Shown here one piece after another: positions 1 through 7,800 of a stretch of 12,886 nt of DNA. The first letter of the stretch is position 1, and every line of letters begins with the position of its first letter. A program made the translations under genes and the position numbers. Where the stretch lies: contig JAKLHL010000020.1 in NCBI GenBank assembly GCA_022710165.1, positions 1 to 12,886 on the forward strand, read 5' to 3'. The DNA is from Bdellovibrionales bacterium. GTDB lineage: Bacteria; Bdellovibrionota; JAFGOL01. The notes below the pieces were generated by a model, which was not told the origin of the DNA, made no database searches, and was given only the letters and a program-made list of their open reading frames with translations.

Positions 1-205
1 CAACGTCTGATTTCTTTATTATATACAGGGTCCTTGGTCTGTCTATAAGCCCCATAATATCAAGACCTTCTAGGTCGACATACTGTTTCTTCTTGGGTTT
101 TTGTTTTGATGTTTTTATGTTCTTTTTCTTCATCTTAGGTGCTGAATACAAAGATCCCGCCAAAAACATCGAAGTAAATATTAACAATAAGATCTTTCTA
201 AACAT
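1..205 (-). CDS. Secreted protein, N-terminal part only (cut by left window edge)
   Basis: I translated this by hand from an ATG at 203-205, and the frame stays open for 68 codons to the window edge. The product starts with a typical signal peptide: basic MFRK, then a hydrophobic stretch LLLIFTSMFLAGS, with likely cleavage near LYS-A. A very lysine-rich linker follows (about residues 24-41). A folded segment then begins with VDLEGLDIMGLIDRPRTLYI. The start lies 2 nt after the TGA of the upstream TPR lipoprotein gene, and an AAGG sits 10 nt before the ATG, so it is very likely the next gene of the same operon. The fold and function cannot be told from this fragment. Its position suggests a periplasmic or envelope partner of the TPR proteins. 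Confidence 0.75.
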   Translation of the reverse strand, partial: MFRKILLLIFTSMFLAGSLYSAPKMKKKNIKTSKQKPKKKQYVDLEGLDIMGLIDRPRTLYIIKKSDV

Positions 206-207
206 TT

Positions 208-1338
208 TCAATCAACCTTCGTTTTTTTATTTATTTCTTCTATATAACGATAAACTGGATGACTGCTTTTTATCTCACCACTTTTTATAGCGGCATACTT
301 CTTGAACATTGCTAACGCTTCTTTAGGCTTCAACATATGGTCATAAAGAAGTATCCCATAATTAAAGTAAACTTCCGGATAGTACGGGTCATATAAAATA
401 GCTTTATCATAAGAAGCTTGAGCTTCTTCAAAAAGCCTGACTCGCGTATATGCAACACCTATATTGACCAGCGCTTCCACCAATCTAGGATTTATCTTTA
501 GCGATGCCTTAAGCTCGTTTATAGCATTATCATAGTCACCAGAAGAAAGAAGGAATTCGCCTAAGTTAAGATGTGTATAAGGATTATTAGGTGATTTTTC
601 AACACCCCTCTTCAAAAGATCATATGAACGATCTTTACCCTCTATCTTTGAGACCGTTAATCCAAGGTTGGTATAGATATCTCCGCTGTCAGCTCCCTCG
701 TCCAAAGCCTTCATGTAGATGAACCTAGCATACTCATAGTTCTTCTGGAAGTAATAGATATTACCAAGTGTAATATACGCCGGAATGTATCTTGGGTTGC
801 GTTTTATTATCTTCTCGGCAAGCTTCCTGGCATAATTAAAATTACCCATTTCAATATAAACCAATGCCGTGTTATTGGTTATAGCATCATTATCTGGGAG
901 GACTTCGTTGGCCTTAAGCATAACCCCAAGAGCGTTATCCTTGTTGCCGTCATTAATATAGCTTTTAGCAAGCATGGAGTATGCCTCAACAAAGCTTTTT
1001 CTATACTTTATGGCATTCTTAAAGCACTCTCTCGAGCGAGAATATTCACCAACATAAAAATAAAGCCGGCCCATATTGAACCAAATGTCTGCATCACCCT
1101 TCTCTATCAAAATAGCTTTATTAAAATAACTCTCTGCCACATTATAACTATCAAGGTCCGTGTAGCCGCTTTTTTCGAAGACAAGGGCCTGCTCCATCGC
1201 CATATTGTAGTAATCAGAGGTTGTATAGACCTTTGATCCCTCCTTTTTTACAAGTCCCTTTCTAGTAGAACAGGATTGCACGGCCATGGCCGAAAATAGA
1301 ACAAGGGCAAATATCAATGTATATTTTTTATTCATCAT
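208..1338 (-). CDS. TPR outer-membrane lipoprotein, GltE/AglT-like
   Basis: The 376-aa product begins with a lipoprotein-type signal peptide (MMNKKYTLIFALVLFSAMAV) ending in a lipobox-like VQSC, so Cys23 would be lipidated. Serine at +2 and the absence of an Asp there favour outer-membrane sorting. The rest is a run of TPR helices from about residue 45 to 350, for example WFNMGRLYFYVGEYSRSREC, YITLGNIYYFQKNYEYARF and VYFNYGILLYDHMLKPKEAL. The tail contains HPVYRYIEEI. TPR lipoproteins bind partner proteins rather than catalyse. From memory, the layout and tail resemble GltE/AglT, the outer-membrane TPR lipoprotein of the Myxococcus gliding complex. The gene overlaps the preceding large TPR gene by 4 nt (ATGATGA), which implies translational coupling. 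A second Met follows directly, so the start could be 3 nt later. The TPR lipoprotein call is firm; GltE equivalence is inference. Confidence 0.85.
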   Translation of the reverse strand: MMNKKYTLIFALVLFSAMAVQSCSTRKGLVKKEGSKVYTTSDYYNMAMEQALVFEKSGYTDLDSYNVAESYFNKAILIEKGDADIWFNMGRLYFYVGEYSRSRECFKNAIKYRKSFVEAYSMLAKSYINDGNKDNALGVMLKANEVLPDNDAITNNTALVYIEMGNFNYARKLAEKIIKRNPRYIPAYITLGNIYYFQKNYEYARFIYMKALDEGADSGDIYTNLGLTVSKIEGKDRSYDLLKRGVEKSPNNPYTHLNLGEFLLSSGDYDNAINELKASLKINPRLVEALVNIGVAYTRVRLFEEAQASYDKAILYDPYYPEVYFNYGILLYDHMLKPKEALAMFKKYAAIKSGEIKSSHPVYRYIEEINKKTKVD

Positions 1339-4300
1339 TGCCCCACGAACCCATAGTCCACGATATCAACAGATGGACTATTAACATATATTTCTTCTTT
1401 TATTTTCTTGTGTTGGTCCGGACTGAGCTCAAACAGTCTGTCGTCGGAATATTTTGTCCAGACATTGACCGTTTTCAAACGGGAAGACTCTGATATCACC
1501 TTCTCATAATACTGAACGGCTTTTTCGTCATAAGGAGTTGCCTGAACCTTTATTTGTTCATTGTACTCACGCCTAAGTTCCTCGGTGTTTATCTCTGCAG
1601 GTCTAGGTATTGAATACAAGAACTCAGAGAATTTTTCAAAGCTCAAACCGATCATATAAAGAGAAGCAAGGGACCATTCCGTTACGCCAAGTTTAACGAT
1701 ATCGAGGTATTTTTCAGTTATCTCGTTAAGTATCTTCTCTTTCCTGTCATACGATGTCTTGACCGAGGCATATTCATACTTACCGACCTTAATAGAAGAA
1801 TACTCAAAAAATTCCTTGTTCAGCAATCTGAACAATGCTTCAGAATTATATCCGGCGGCCGTGGTACCAGCAGGACTGCCCGAAGCCTTGAACATAGATA
1901 TTGCTCTATTATATGAATCAACGGCCGGGTTCCATTTATTGGATTTTTCTAATATCCTGCCTGTTTTTACATATGCCTCCATACACCCATCAAGATCGGC
2001 CTTGTTTTTTGATACATAAGACGAATATACCTCTATGGCCTTATCATCTTTCCCGCTTTTCTCGTACAACCACGCTGCCTGCATAATGGCATCTGCTTTT
2101 TCTCTAGCGCTTTTCCTGGAACCAGAATAGGCAAGAAGGTGGCTGGCAGCGCTGACATATTCATATTTTGCCCTTCTAATTCTATACGCATTATAATGAC
2201 TGTCTGGAGTATATTTCGACGAAGGATGGTTCTTTGTTATGCGCTCGTAATAGTAAACCGCCTTGTCAAAATCCAGGTCTTGCTCACACGAGATAGCTAA
2301 CCTGAACATGGCATCAACAGAATATTTGCTTCTTGGGTATTTAGACAACATAACATTGTAGATAGATGATGCACTCTTGTACTTCCCAGCCTTTTCGTAA
2401 ATAACACCAGCATTATAAAGTGCAGCGTCAGAATACTCTGATCTGGGGTACTGCCTTGCAAGTCTTACATATTCGTCTGCAGCAGCAATATCCTTACCTT
2501 CGTTTTCTAGACTTTGTGCACTCTTAAAAACAGACCCTGTTATAAGGCTCTTTATCTCCTTAGAATCATAGGTTGACGAGGCTATGTTCTTGGATGACAG
2601 CAGTTTATTGCTCCAATATTCAACCTCTTTATAATCCTTCCTATAGTTATATAAGGCTATCAAGTTCCTGATCGAATCACCGTAAAATTTTGAGTTTGGA
2701 TATTTTTCAACAACTTTTTTATAGCCAGTTATCGCCTCGTCTATCATGTTGTTCCTAAAGTAAACCTCTGAACCCATATAATAAACTTCGTCAAGTCTTC
2801 TGCCAGACGGGTTAAGTTCTTCATATTTCTTTGTGGCAAGGATGAAGTTATCCTCGTCCACACTAGTTCTCTGTGGAGGCAACAAAGAACCATTCCTGTC
2901 TAACATCGGCCTCAATTCTTTAATATGATATTTTTTATCCTTGATCCTCAATTTAGCCTGCAAAGAGGCAACTACACCAAACGAACTTTTCTCGCGATAC
3001 TGATCCTCCGTTGTATACCTCTGAACAGCAGTATATTCATTTACTGCCCCGTCGTAATCGCCAAGATTGAAAAGCACTTGTGCATAATTATATCTGGCGC
3101 CCACCATCAGCGGATCGGATGGATGTTTCTTTAGAAAATCATAATAAAGTTTAGCAGCTGTTATATATTCACTTCTTCTGCCTGTCTGATCGCCCCTTTC
3201 TTGATGGTACAAGGCTACAGAGATAAGCTGTTTCTCTATAAGGCTGTCGGCGGTTATTATCGCCTTTGGGTTATCCTTGTTCTTTTCTCTCCAAACAGAA
3301 CCTTCACCGAAAAGGACTATCATTTTTTCACGTTCTTGGTTCATTGATGAATAATTGTCATACCTTCTAAGATCATTAATGAGCTTATCTTGAAGGACCG
3401 GATTATCTGGATGATATGGATATTTAGAAAGGACCAAGTTAACGGCCTCTTTTGATTCTTTGAGTCGGTCTGATTTTATGTAAAGATCACAGATCTTGGT
3501 CATTATCTCGTATTCATAATGTCTCCCGCCTATGTTCTTAAAAAAAGAATAAGCCTCACCAACGCCTCTCTCTCTCTCGGAGAACCCAACTGCTATATAG
3601 TTTTTTGCCTCGGTCTTGAAAGTAGTATTATAATCCTTGCCGTATTTCTTCTCGTTATTATCGATAAGTGTTACGAAGAAATCTGCGGCTTCGTTTATCT
3701 TCCCCCTGCTGTAATATATCCACCCCATTTTATAGAGGACGTTCTCATAGTACACAGAGTCTGGGTATTCCAATACCCTTGAATAGTAGTATATGGCCTT
3801 ATCAAAATTATCTAGGTCAAAATAGTTCTCACCAATCCTTGTATATATTTCTGGCAACCTCTCGCTCCTGGGGAATTCCTCTATTATCTGGTTGAACACC
3901 TTCACGGCTTTATCCATCTGGCCTTCCTCGAAATAGGAATAGCCTAGTAAATAGAGGGCGTTGTCCCTGAACCTGTAGTCCTTGTATTTATCTACAAGTG
4001 TGCTTAGTACTCTTATCGTAGAAGAATAATCTATGTTCGGTTCTGGAGGTAGTATTTGTGCCTCACCCCTAATGAATTTTTGATATTCCTTCTCGTAGGA
4101 CTCAGTCTCCCTTATTAGTTTCTGTGATGCTTCCTCAAAATATAAATTACCAAGCCGGTATAATACATCTGGGACATAGTCGCTGTTAGGGTAGTCCTTT
4201 AGATATTTCTCAAAAGATTGTATGCTCAATCTCCTGTTGGAGCCTTCTAGCACCTCTATGTTCTCAACCTTGCCCTCTAATTCTTCCTCCAGTTCCATCT

Positions 4301-4457
4301 TCTTTATGGTTTTTTGTCTGGCTATAATACTATCGATCTCATTAACAAATTCTTTTGAGCTTTTATAAAGATCGGCCTTGGCCTCTCTCATATCTTGAGA
4401 AAAGAGACTGAAAGAAAAAGAGCCTGCTATCAAAAATATAATGCCAGCCTTCATCAT
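1335..4457 (-). CDS. Large periplasmic TPR protein, GltD/AgmU-like
   Basis: This 1040-aa protein has a signal peptide (residues 1-20, cleavage likely at LFS-QD) and a charged helical section (about 24-75). An array of TPR-like helical hairpins fills most of the rest. Helices end in the recurrent [YFH]P-x-S-type turn seen in CpoB/YbgF and BamD repeats: DYPNSDY near 88, EFPRSER 194, KYPNSKF 585, QYPRSEY 669, KYPRSKY 706 and NHPSSKY 743. The C-terminal region (about 925-1015) differs from the array. It contains EWSLASLYMIGLSFEKF, then EKAVQYYEKVI, then VNVWTKYSDDRLFEL and SPDQ. From memory this tail is typical of the large deltaproteobacterial TPR proteins that include AgmU/GltD of Myxococcus gliding motility. 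The protein is likely a periplasmic scaffold. It starts 1 nt after the TAG of the upstream gene and overlaps the downstream lipoprotein gene by 4 nt. TPR identity is certain; the GltD link is inferred. Confidence 0.85.
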   Translation of the reverse strand: MMKAGIIFLIAGSFSFSLFSQDMREAKADLYKSSKEFVNEIDSIIARQKTIKKMELEEELEGKVENIEVLEGSNRRLSIQSFEKYLKDYPNSDYVPDVLYRLGNLYFEEASQKLIRETESYEKEYQKFIRGEAQILPPEPNIDYSSTIRVLSTLVDKYKDYRFRDNALYLLGYSYFEEGQMDKAVKVFNQIIEEFPRSERLPEIYTRIGENYFDLDNFDKAIYYYSRVLEYPDSVYYENVLYKMGWIYYSRGKINEAADFFVTLIDNNEKKYGKDYNTTFKTEAKNYIAVGFSERERGVGEAYSFFKNIGGRHYEYEIMTKICDLYIKSDRLKESKEAVNLVLSKYPYHPDNPVLQDKLINDLRRYDNYSSMNQEREKMIVLFGEGSVWREKNKDNPKAIITADSLIEKQLISVALYHQERGDQTGRRSEYITAAKLYYDFLKKHPSDPLMVGARYNYAQVLFNLGDYDGAVNEYTAVQRYTTEDQYREKSSFGVVASLQAKLRIKDKKYHIKELRPMLDRNGSLLPPQRTSVDEDNFILATKKYEELNPSGRRLDEVYYMGSEVYFRNNMIDEAITGYKKVVEKYPNSKFYGDSIRNLIALYNYRKDYKEVEYWSNKLLSSKNIASSTYDSKEIKSLITGSVFKSAQSLENEGKDIAAADEYVRLARQYPRSEYSDAALYNAGVIYEKAGKYKSASSIYNVMLSKYPRSKYSVDAMFRLAISCEQDLDFDKAVYYYERITKNHPSSKYTPDSHYNAYRIRRAKYEYVSAASHLLAYSGSRKSAREKADAIMQAAWLYEKSGKDDKAIEVYSSYVSKNKADLDGCMEAYVKTGRILEKSNKWNPAVDSYNRAISMFKASGSPAGTTAAGYNSEALFRLLNKEFFEYSSIKVGKYEYASVKTSYDRKEKILNEITEKYLDIVKLGVTEWSLASLYMIGLSFEKFSEFLYSIPRPAEINTEELRREYNEQIKVQATPYDEKAVQYYEKVISESSRLKTVNVWTKYSDDRLFELSPDQHKKIKEEIYVNSPSVDIVDYGFVGQ

Positions 4458-4458
4458 G

Positions 4459-5847
4459 CTACTCTGTATAACCCCTATATTTAAGATCTATGTCCTCTAT
4501 GAATTGTTGTTTCTTCTCCTGTATCTCTTTTATGTTCTTGCTCTGACCTTCTTTTATTTTCCAAGTTATATCTATTTTACCTAGTTGAGCTTTAAGTCCA
4601 ACGTCATCTAGCCTGTTGTTAATGATCTTTACCAACATGTTCATGTAGCTCTTTAAATACCTGTTCATAAGGTTCCTGGTTGCCACGAATTGTATTTCTT
4701 CGTCACTCAACTTATCCTTGGTCTTAACGGATAAGAGGGCTTCAACCCTTCTGTTCAGAGAAAAGTACACGTTCAGGTATTGCTTAAGGTCTTTCTTTTC
4801 TTTTACATTAAGCCAATCCCTAAAAGCCTTAGAGTAGGCCTGCTCGTTATTAAAGAAAGTAAAATCCATATTTATATCCAAGTCTCTTGGGGCGCCGTCA
4901 TCATAAGGGTGAGAGACCAACCTGGTAAGATCATCTGATAATTGGAACTTGTTGAGTTCGTCAGAGAACCTTTTCTTAACCCCGCTGTATTCTTGTATGA
5001 CCTCATCAAAGATAGAGTTTGCTTCCTCAAACCTTTTGCTTTCCATGTATATATATCCACGCATAGTCTTTACTTTCATAAGGCTGAATTCACTTATCTC
5101 ATCGCCGTAGTCTGGCCCAGAAACGTCCGTGACCCAATTGCGATCATCAAGCAATGACAAGGCCTCAAGATGATACAAAGCATTATCGTAGTCCTTCTTG
5201 CTTATAAAAAGCATCCCCGTCTCATAAAGAGAATTAAGGTAGTAAGAAGACAATGGGTCTATTGATTGATATGAAACAAGAGCTTCCTTGAACCTGCCAA
5301 GCAAAGAAAAGACCCTTGCCTTTCCTAAGACAGCAAGGTCCTTAAGGTCTTTTACGGCGTATGGGTTGTCACTTTTACTAAGCCTATCAAATAACAAAAG
5401 TGCGTCTTTATATTTTTTATTCATGGCAGCGCAAGATGCTTTTATATAAATAGCTTTAAAATAGTACGGCGTGTTCTTATCTATCTTATCAAGGAACCTA
5501 GAGCTTAAACCACAGTCACCATTGTGAAACGAATACTTGCCTATACTATATAAAAGAGAGTTGTATGGCTCAGATAATGAGCCCTTTGTATCCTTGATGG
5601 TCTCCATTACGTCTTTAAAGAGCTTTTTATCGCCATTGTTTATTGCTATATCCACAAGCCTGGATAGCGCTTTAAAATAGGTGTCGCCGCTAGACTTTTT
5701 TGCTATATCTTTAAACTCTCTTTCAGCCTCAAAAAGATCATTGTTCAGGTAGAAAGCTTCTGCCCTTTCAACCTCTTTAACGGCAGCTGGTTGTTGTGCA
5801 TAACAAAACAAAGATGCCGCATTGATAATGATCGCCAATAATAACAT
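4459..5847 (-). CDS. Secreted protein with TPR-like helices and unknown C-terminal domain
   Basis: The 462-aa product has a short hydrophobic leader (MLLLAIIINAASLFCYA, then QQP) that reads as a signal peptide but lacks the usual positive charge at the N-terminus. In-frame codons upstream reach a TAG without another start, so no basic extension is available. Degenerate TPR-like hairpins fill about residues 22-290, for example RAEAFYLNNDLFEAEREF, GKARVFSLLGRFKEALVSYQ, GMLFISKKDYDNALYHLEAL and GYIYMESKRFEEANSIF. The last 170 residues (about 290-462) are charged, helical and not TPR-like, and I do not recognise them. The ATG overlaps the preceding stop by one base (TAATG), a classic coupling signal, and the next gene begins 1 nt after this stop. 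It is probably a periplasmic partner of the neighbouring TPR proteins. An exact equivalent in the Glt/Agl systems cannot be named from sequence alone. Confidence 0.75.
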   Translation of the reverse strand: MLLLAIIINAASLFCYAQQPAAVKEVERAEAFYLNNDLFEAEREFKDIAKKSSGDTYFKALSRLVDIAINNGDKKLFKDVMETIKDTKGSLSEPYNSLLYSIGKYSFHNGDCGLSSRFLDKIDKNTPYYFKAIYIKASCAAMNKKYKDALLLFDRLSKSDNPYAVKDLKDLAVLGKARVFSLLGRFKEALVSYQSIDPLSSYYLNSLYETGMLFISKKDYDNALYHLEALSLLDDRNWVTDVSGPDYGDEISEFSLMKVKTMRGYIYMESKRFEEANSIFDEVIQEYSGVKKRFSDELNKFQLSDDLTRLVSHPYDDGAPRDLDINMDFTFFNNEQAYSKAFRDWLNVKEKKDLKQYLNVYFSLNRRVEALLSVKTKDKLSDEEIQFVATRNLMNRYLKSYMNMLVKIINNRLDDVGLKAQLGKIDITWKIKEGQSKNIKEIQEKKQQFIEDIDLKYRGYTE

Positions 5848-6563
5848 TACTTCTCTATCCTCTCTGCTATTCTACTCTCTATTAGAGAATCAAACTTTAT
5901 GCTTGGCCTGTCTTTAAAAGACGTGAATATCGTGCCAGTTTCGTAGCTTATTCCAGAAATCATGATCTTCTTCTTGTCCGGGACCACAAAAGCAAATCTA
6001 TCTTGGACCTTTATCTTATAATCCTTGAGATATTCAAAAACACCCGAAGCGCTGCCAGACACTACAGCTTCGACCAAGACCTCGTGATGACCTGGTGCTA
6101 AAAATGAACTATAAACAGAATAGTCCTTTCTTTCATGATCACCAGATTCGTAAAATGAATAAATATTTTTACCATCCAATATATATTTCAAGCTCATAAT
6201 GTGGAACCTGGAGCTCATCTTATTCTTGTGCGATATCGATATATAAGAAAGAGGAACGTCGGTTGCAAGATCCTGCTTTGAGACCTCCATTAACCTCGAC
6301 TTAGAATCAAGGACCTTGTCTCTCATCATCTCTATTTTTTCTTTTACCGCTTGTGTATCCATGGATTTTATCTTGTTAACTTCAGACGGGTCTACTTTAA
6401 ACTTTGTAGCATTGTCCTCTACGCTGAAAACTGTGGTTTTCTTTTGCTCAGATTCATTTTTTATCTTCGTGTCTATTTTTAACGGCTTATCCTGGTCTTG
6501 TGTAAAAGCTGCTGTTGAAACAAAAGCTATAGCTATCAGTGATAACTTATATGAATTTAACAT
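5847..6563 (-). CDS. Small secreted beta-rich protein of unknown function, conserved-looking
   Basis: The 238-aa product has a signal peptide (residues 1 to about 21, STAAFTQ) and a charged, low-complexity linker to about residue 100. A compact C-terminal domain (about 104-225) looks beta-stranded: SLKYILDGKNIYSF, then SFLAPGHHEVLVEAVVSG, GVFEYLKDYKIKVQ and IMISGISYETG. The pattern of a named element, a gap, PGxH, then GVFxYLKxYKxKV recalls a deltaproteobacterial secreted family. As I remember it, members are often mislabelled dihydrolipoamide acetyltransferase in databases and lie next to TPR and TonB-like genes. No lipoyl or acyltransferase motif is visible, so that label would be wrong here. 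The ATG lies within the end of the transglycosylase gene (17-nt overlap), and the stop overlaps the next start by 1 nt. Function is unknown; a binding role in the periplasm is a guess. Confidence 0.75.
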   Translation of the reverse strand: MLNSYKLSLIAIAFVSTAAFTQDQDKPLKIDTKIKNESEQKKTTVFSVEDNATKFKVDPSEVNKIKSMDTQAVKEKIEMMRDKVLDSKSRLMEVSKQDLATDVPLSYISISHKNKMSSRFHIMSLKYILDGKNIYSFYESGDHERKDYSVYSSFLAPGHHEVLVEAVVSGSASGVFEYLKDYKIKVQDRFAFVVPDKKKIMISGISYETGTIFTSFKDRPSIKFDSLIESRIAERIEK

Positions 6564-7800
6564 AGTTATTTATACCTCTTATATTTTCTGTCTTTGAAGC
6601 CAATTTCTTTAAACCACGTTCCGGCATTCTTATCATCGCACCTTTAGGCAGAACATGGTCCTTTTCTACTGCCAGCCCTGATATAGATGGATTATATATC
6701 CTTATTTCTTCCTTATCTATACCTAGTAAAAGCCCTATTTGAGAAACCTTGAGCGGTTTTATCAATTGAACTAGATCATATTTTGTTTTAGCAACATCAT
6801 CCAGATCATCAAAGAACGCTTTTTTATTAAGATCTAGGAACAATGCGGCCAAGAACTCAGCATAGAAATTCTTGGATGCAAAACCGAAAGTGCTGCTGTT
6901 ATAGTTCCTTATTATATCAACAAGATCTTTACTCCCAGTTATAGCCGATGCTTTTTTCATACCAAAACGGCCGTGGTTGTAAGAAGTAACGGCTAGAGGC
7001 CAATCCTCCCATAAATATTTGTAGCTTTGTTTTAATAGCTTCGCTGCAGCATAAGTTGAAACAACCGGGTCTTTCCTTTCGTCATAATATTTGGTTACTT
7101 TTAGATATTCTTTCCCTGTGCCCCTCATAAACTGCCATATGCCAGCGGCGCTACGGTGTGATACCGCTTTTGGATTAAAATATGATTCAACATACGGCAG
7201 CCTTGCAAGCTCTTTAGGAAGTCCCTCGTTCAGAAAAATTTCCTCTATCTTGCTAATATAGGCCCGGCTTTGATATATGCCCTCTCTAAAGCTAGAGGCT
7301 TGTCCTTTCTGGGCCCTTATCCTCCCAGCCCTTGAAGCATCCAGGAACACATTGCTGGCCTGTATGCTTGAGAACTTCCTGTATACGTCCTTGTGTAAAC
7401 CAGAAAGATCAGCATTGCCTTCAACCTGGGCTTCATTTATCTCTGAAAGTATATTCCTGTATTTGTTCTTTACCACATCTATCCTGCTTTCTATTATTTG
7501 GTCCTTTATCTCTTGTGAAAACTCATCCACATCAGCAAGATCTGATGCGTCTATGACCTCGTACACGACAAAATAGTCTGTATCATGTATAACGATGTGG
7601 TTTACGTCGTATTTTGAGTATATATCTATCCAAAAATCAACAGCTCGTTCCAAGCCTTGTGGCACATTGAAATTTTCAGATATTCTTCCGTTCTTTATAT
7701 ATTTTGAGATATAGGCATCTTGATCTTGATAATTTGGATATACGGAACCTATAAAAATCAGGCCAGAACAAAACATGTGAATGAATAAAATTCTAAACAC
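6547..7800 (-). CDS. mltD: MltD-type membrane-associated lytic transglycosylase (SLT domain)
   Basis: The enzyme cleaves the MurNAc-GlcNAc bond of peptidoglycan with formation of 1,6-anhydro-MurNAc. With the GTG start at 7800 it is 417 aa. It has an N-terminal hydrophobic signal segment (to about residue 20) and a roughly 160-residue helical N-terminal region. The lysozyme-like SLT domain (about 185-325) carries the catalytic glutamate in LPYVESYFNPKAVS (Glu205), then SAAGIWQFMRGTGKEY and AVTSYNHG. A C-terminal stretch (about 345-395: LKVSQIGLLLGI, IRIYNPSI, LPKGAMIRMP) looks like one degenerate LysM repeat. The start was chosen because AGAGGTGA sits 5 nt upstream. The GTG at 7809 would overlap that ribosome site, and ATG 7776 has none. 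The gene overlaps dacB by 8 nt, pairing a glycan cutter with a peptide cutter. SLT identity is sure; the MltD subtype rests on motif resemblance. Confidence 0.88.
   Translation of the reverse strand: MFRILFIHMFCSGLIFIGSVYPNYQDQDAYISKYIKNGRISENFNVPQGLERAVDFWIDIYSKYDVNHIVIHDTDYFVVYEVIDASDLADVDEFSQEIKDQIIESRIDVVKNKYRNILSEINEAQVEGNADLSGLHKDVYRKFSSIQASNVFLDASRAGRIRAQKGQASSFREGIYQSRAYISKIEEIFLNEGLPKELARLPYVESYFNPKAVSHRSAAGIWQFMRGTGKEYLKVTKYYDERKDPVVSTYAAAKLLKQSYKYLWEDWPLAVTSYNHGRFGMKKASAITGSKDLVDIIRNYNSSTFGFASKNFYAEFLAALFLDLNKKAFFDDLDDVAKTKYDLVQLIKPLKVSQIGLLLGIDKEEIRIYNPSISGLAVEKDHVLPKGAMIRMPERGLKKLASKTENIRGINNYVKFI

Noticed and set aside
93..290. Plus-strand open frame with a Phe-rich, membrane-like start
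   Set aside because: It is antisense to the Lys-rich linker and signal peptide of the left-edge gene, since AAA/AAG codons read as TTT/CTT on the other strand, and it runs into the lipoprotein gene.
1335..4457. DNA repeats underlying the TPR array
   Set aside because: The repeats are visible only at protein level. The nucleotide sequence shows no long direct repeats, so there is no sign of recent duplication.
1..6563. Firm naming of the TPR genes as gltD and gltE with a gliding function
   Set aside because: TPR repeats align with many unrelated proteins, and no AglRQS motor, MglA or other specific gliding gene is visible. The link is kept only as a hypothesis.
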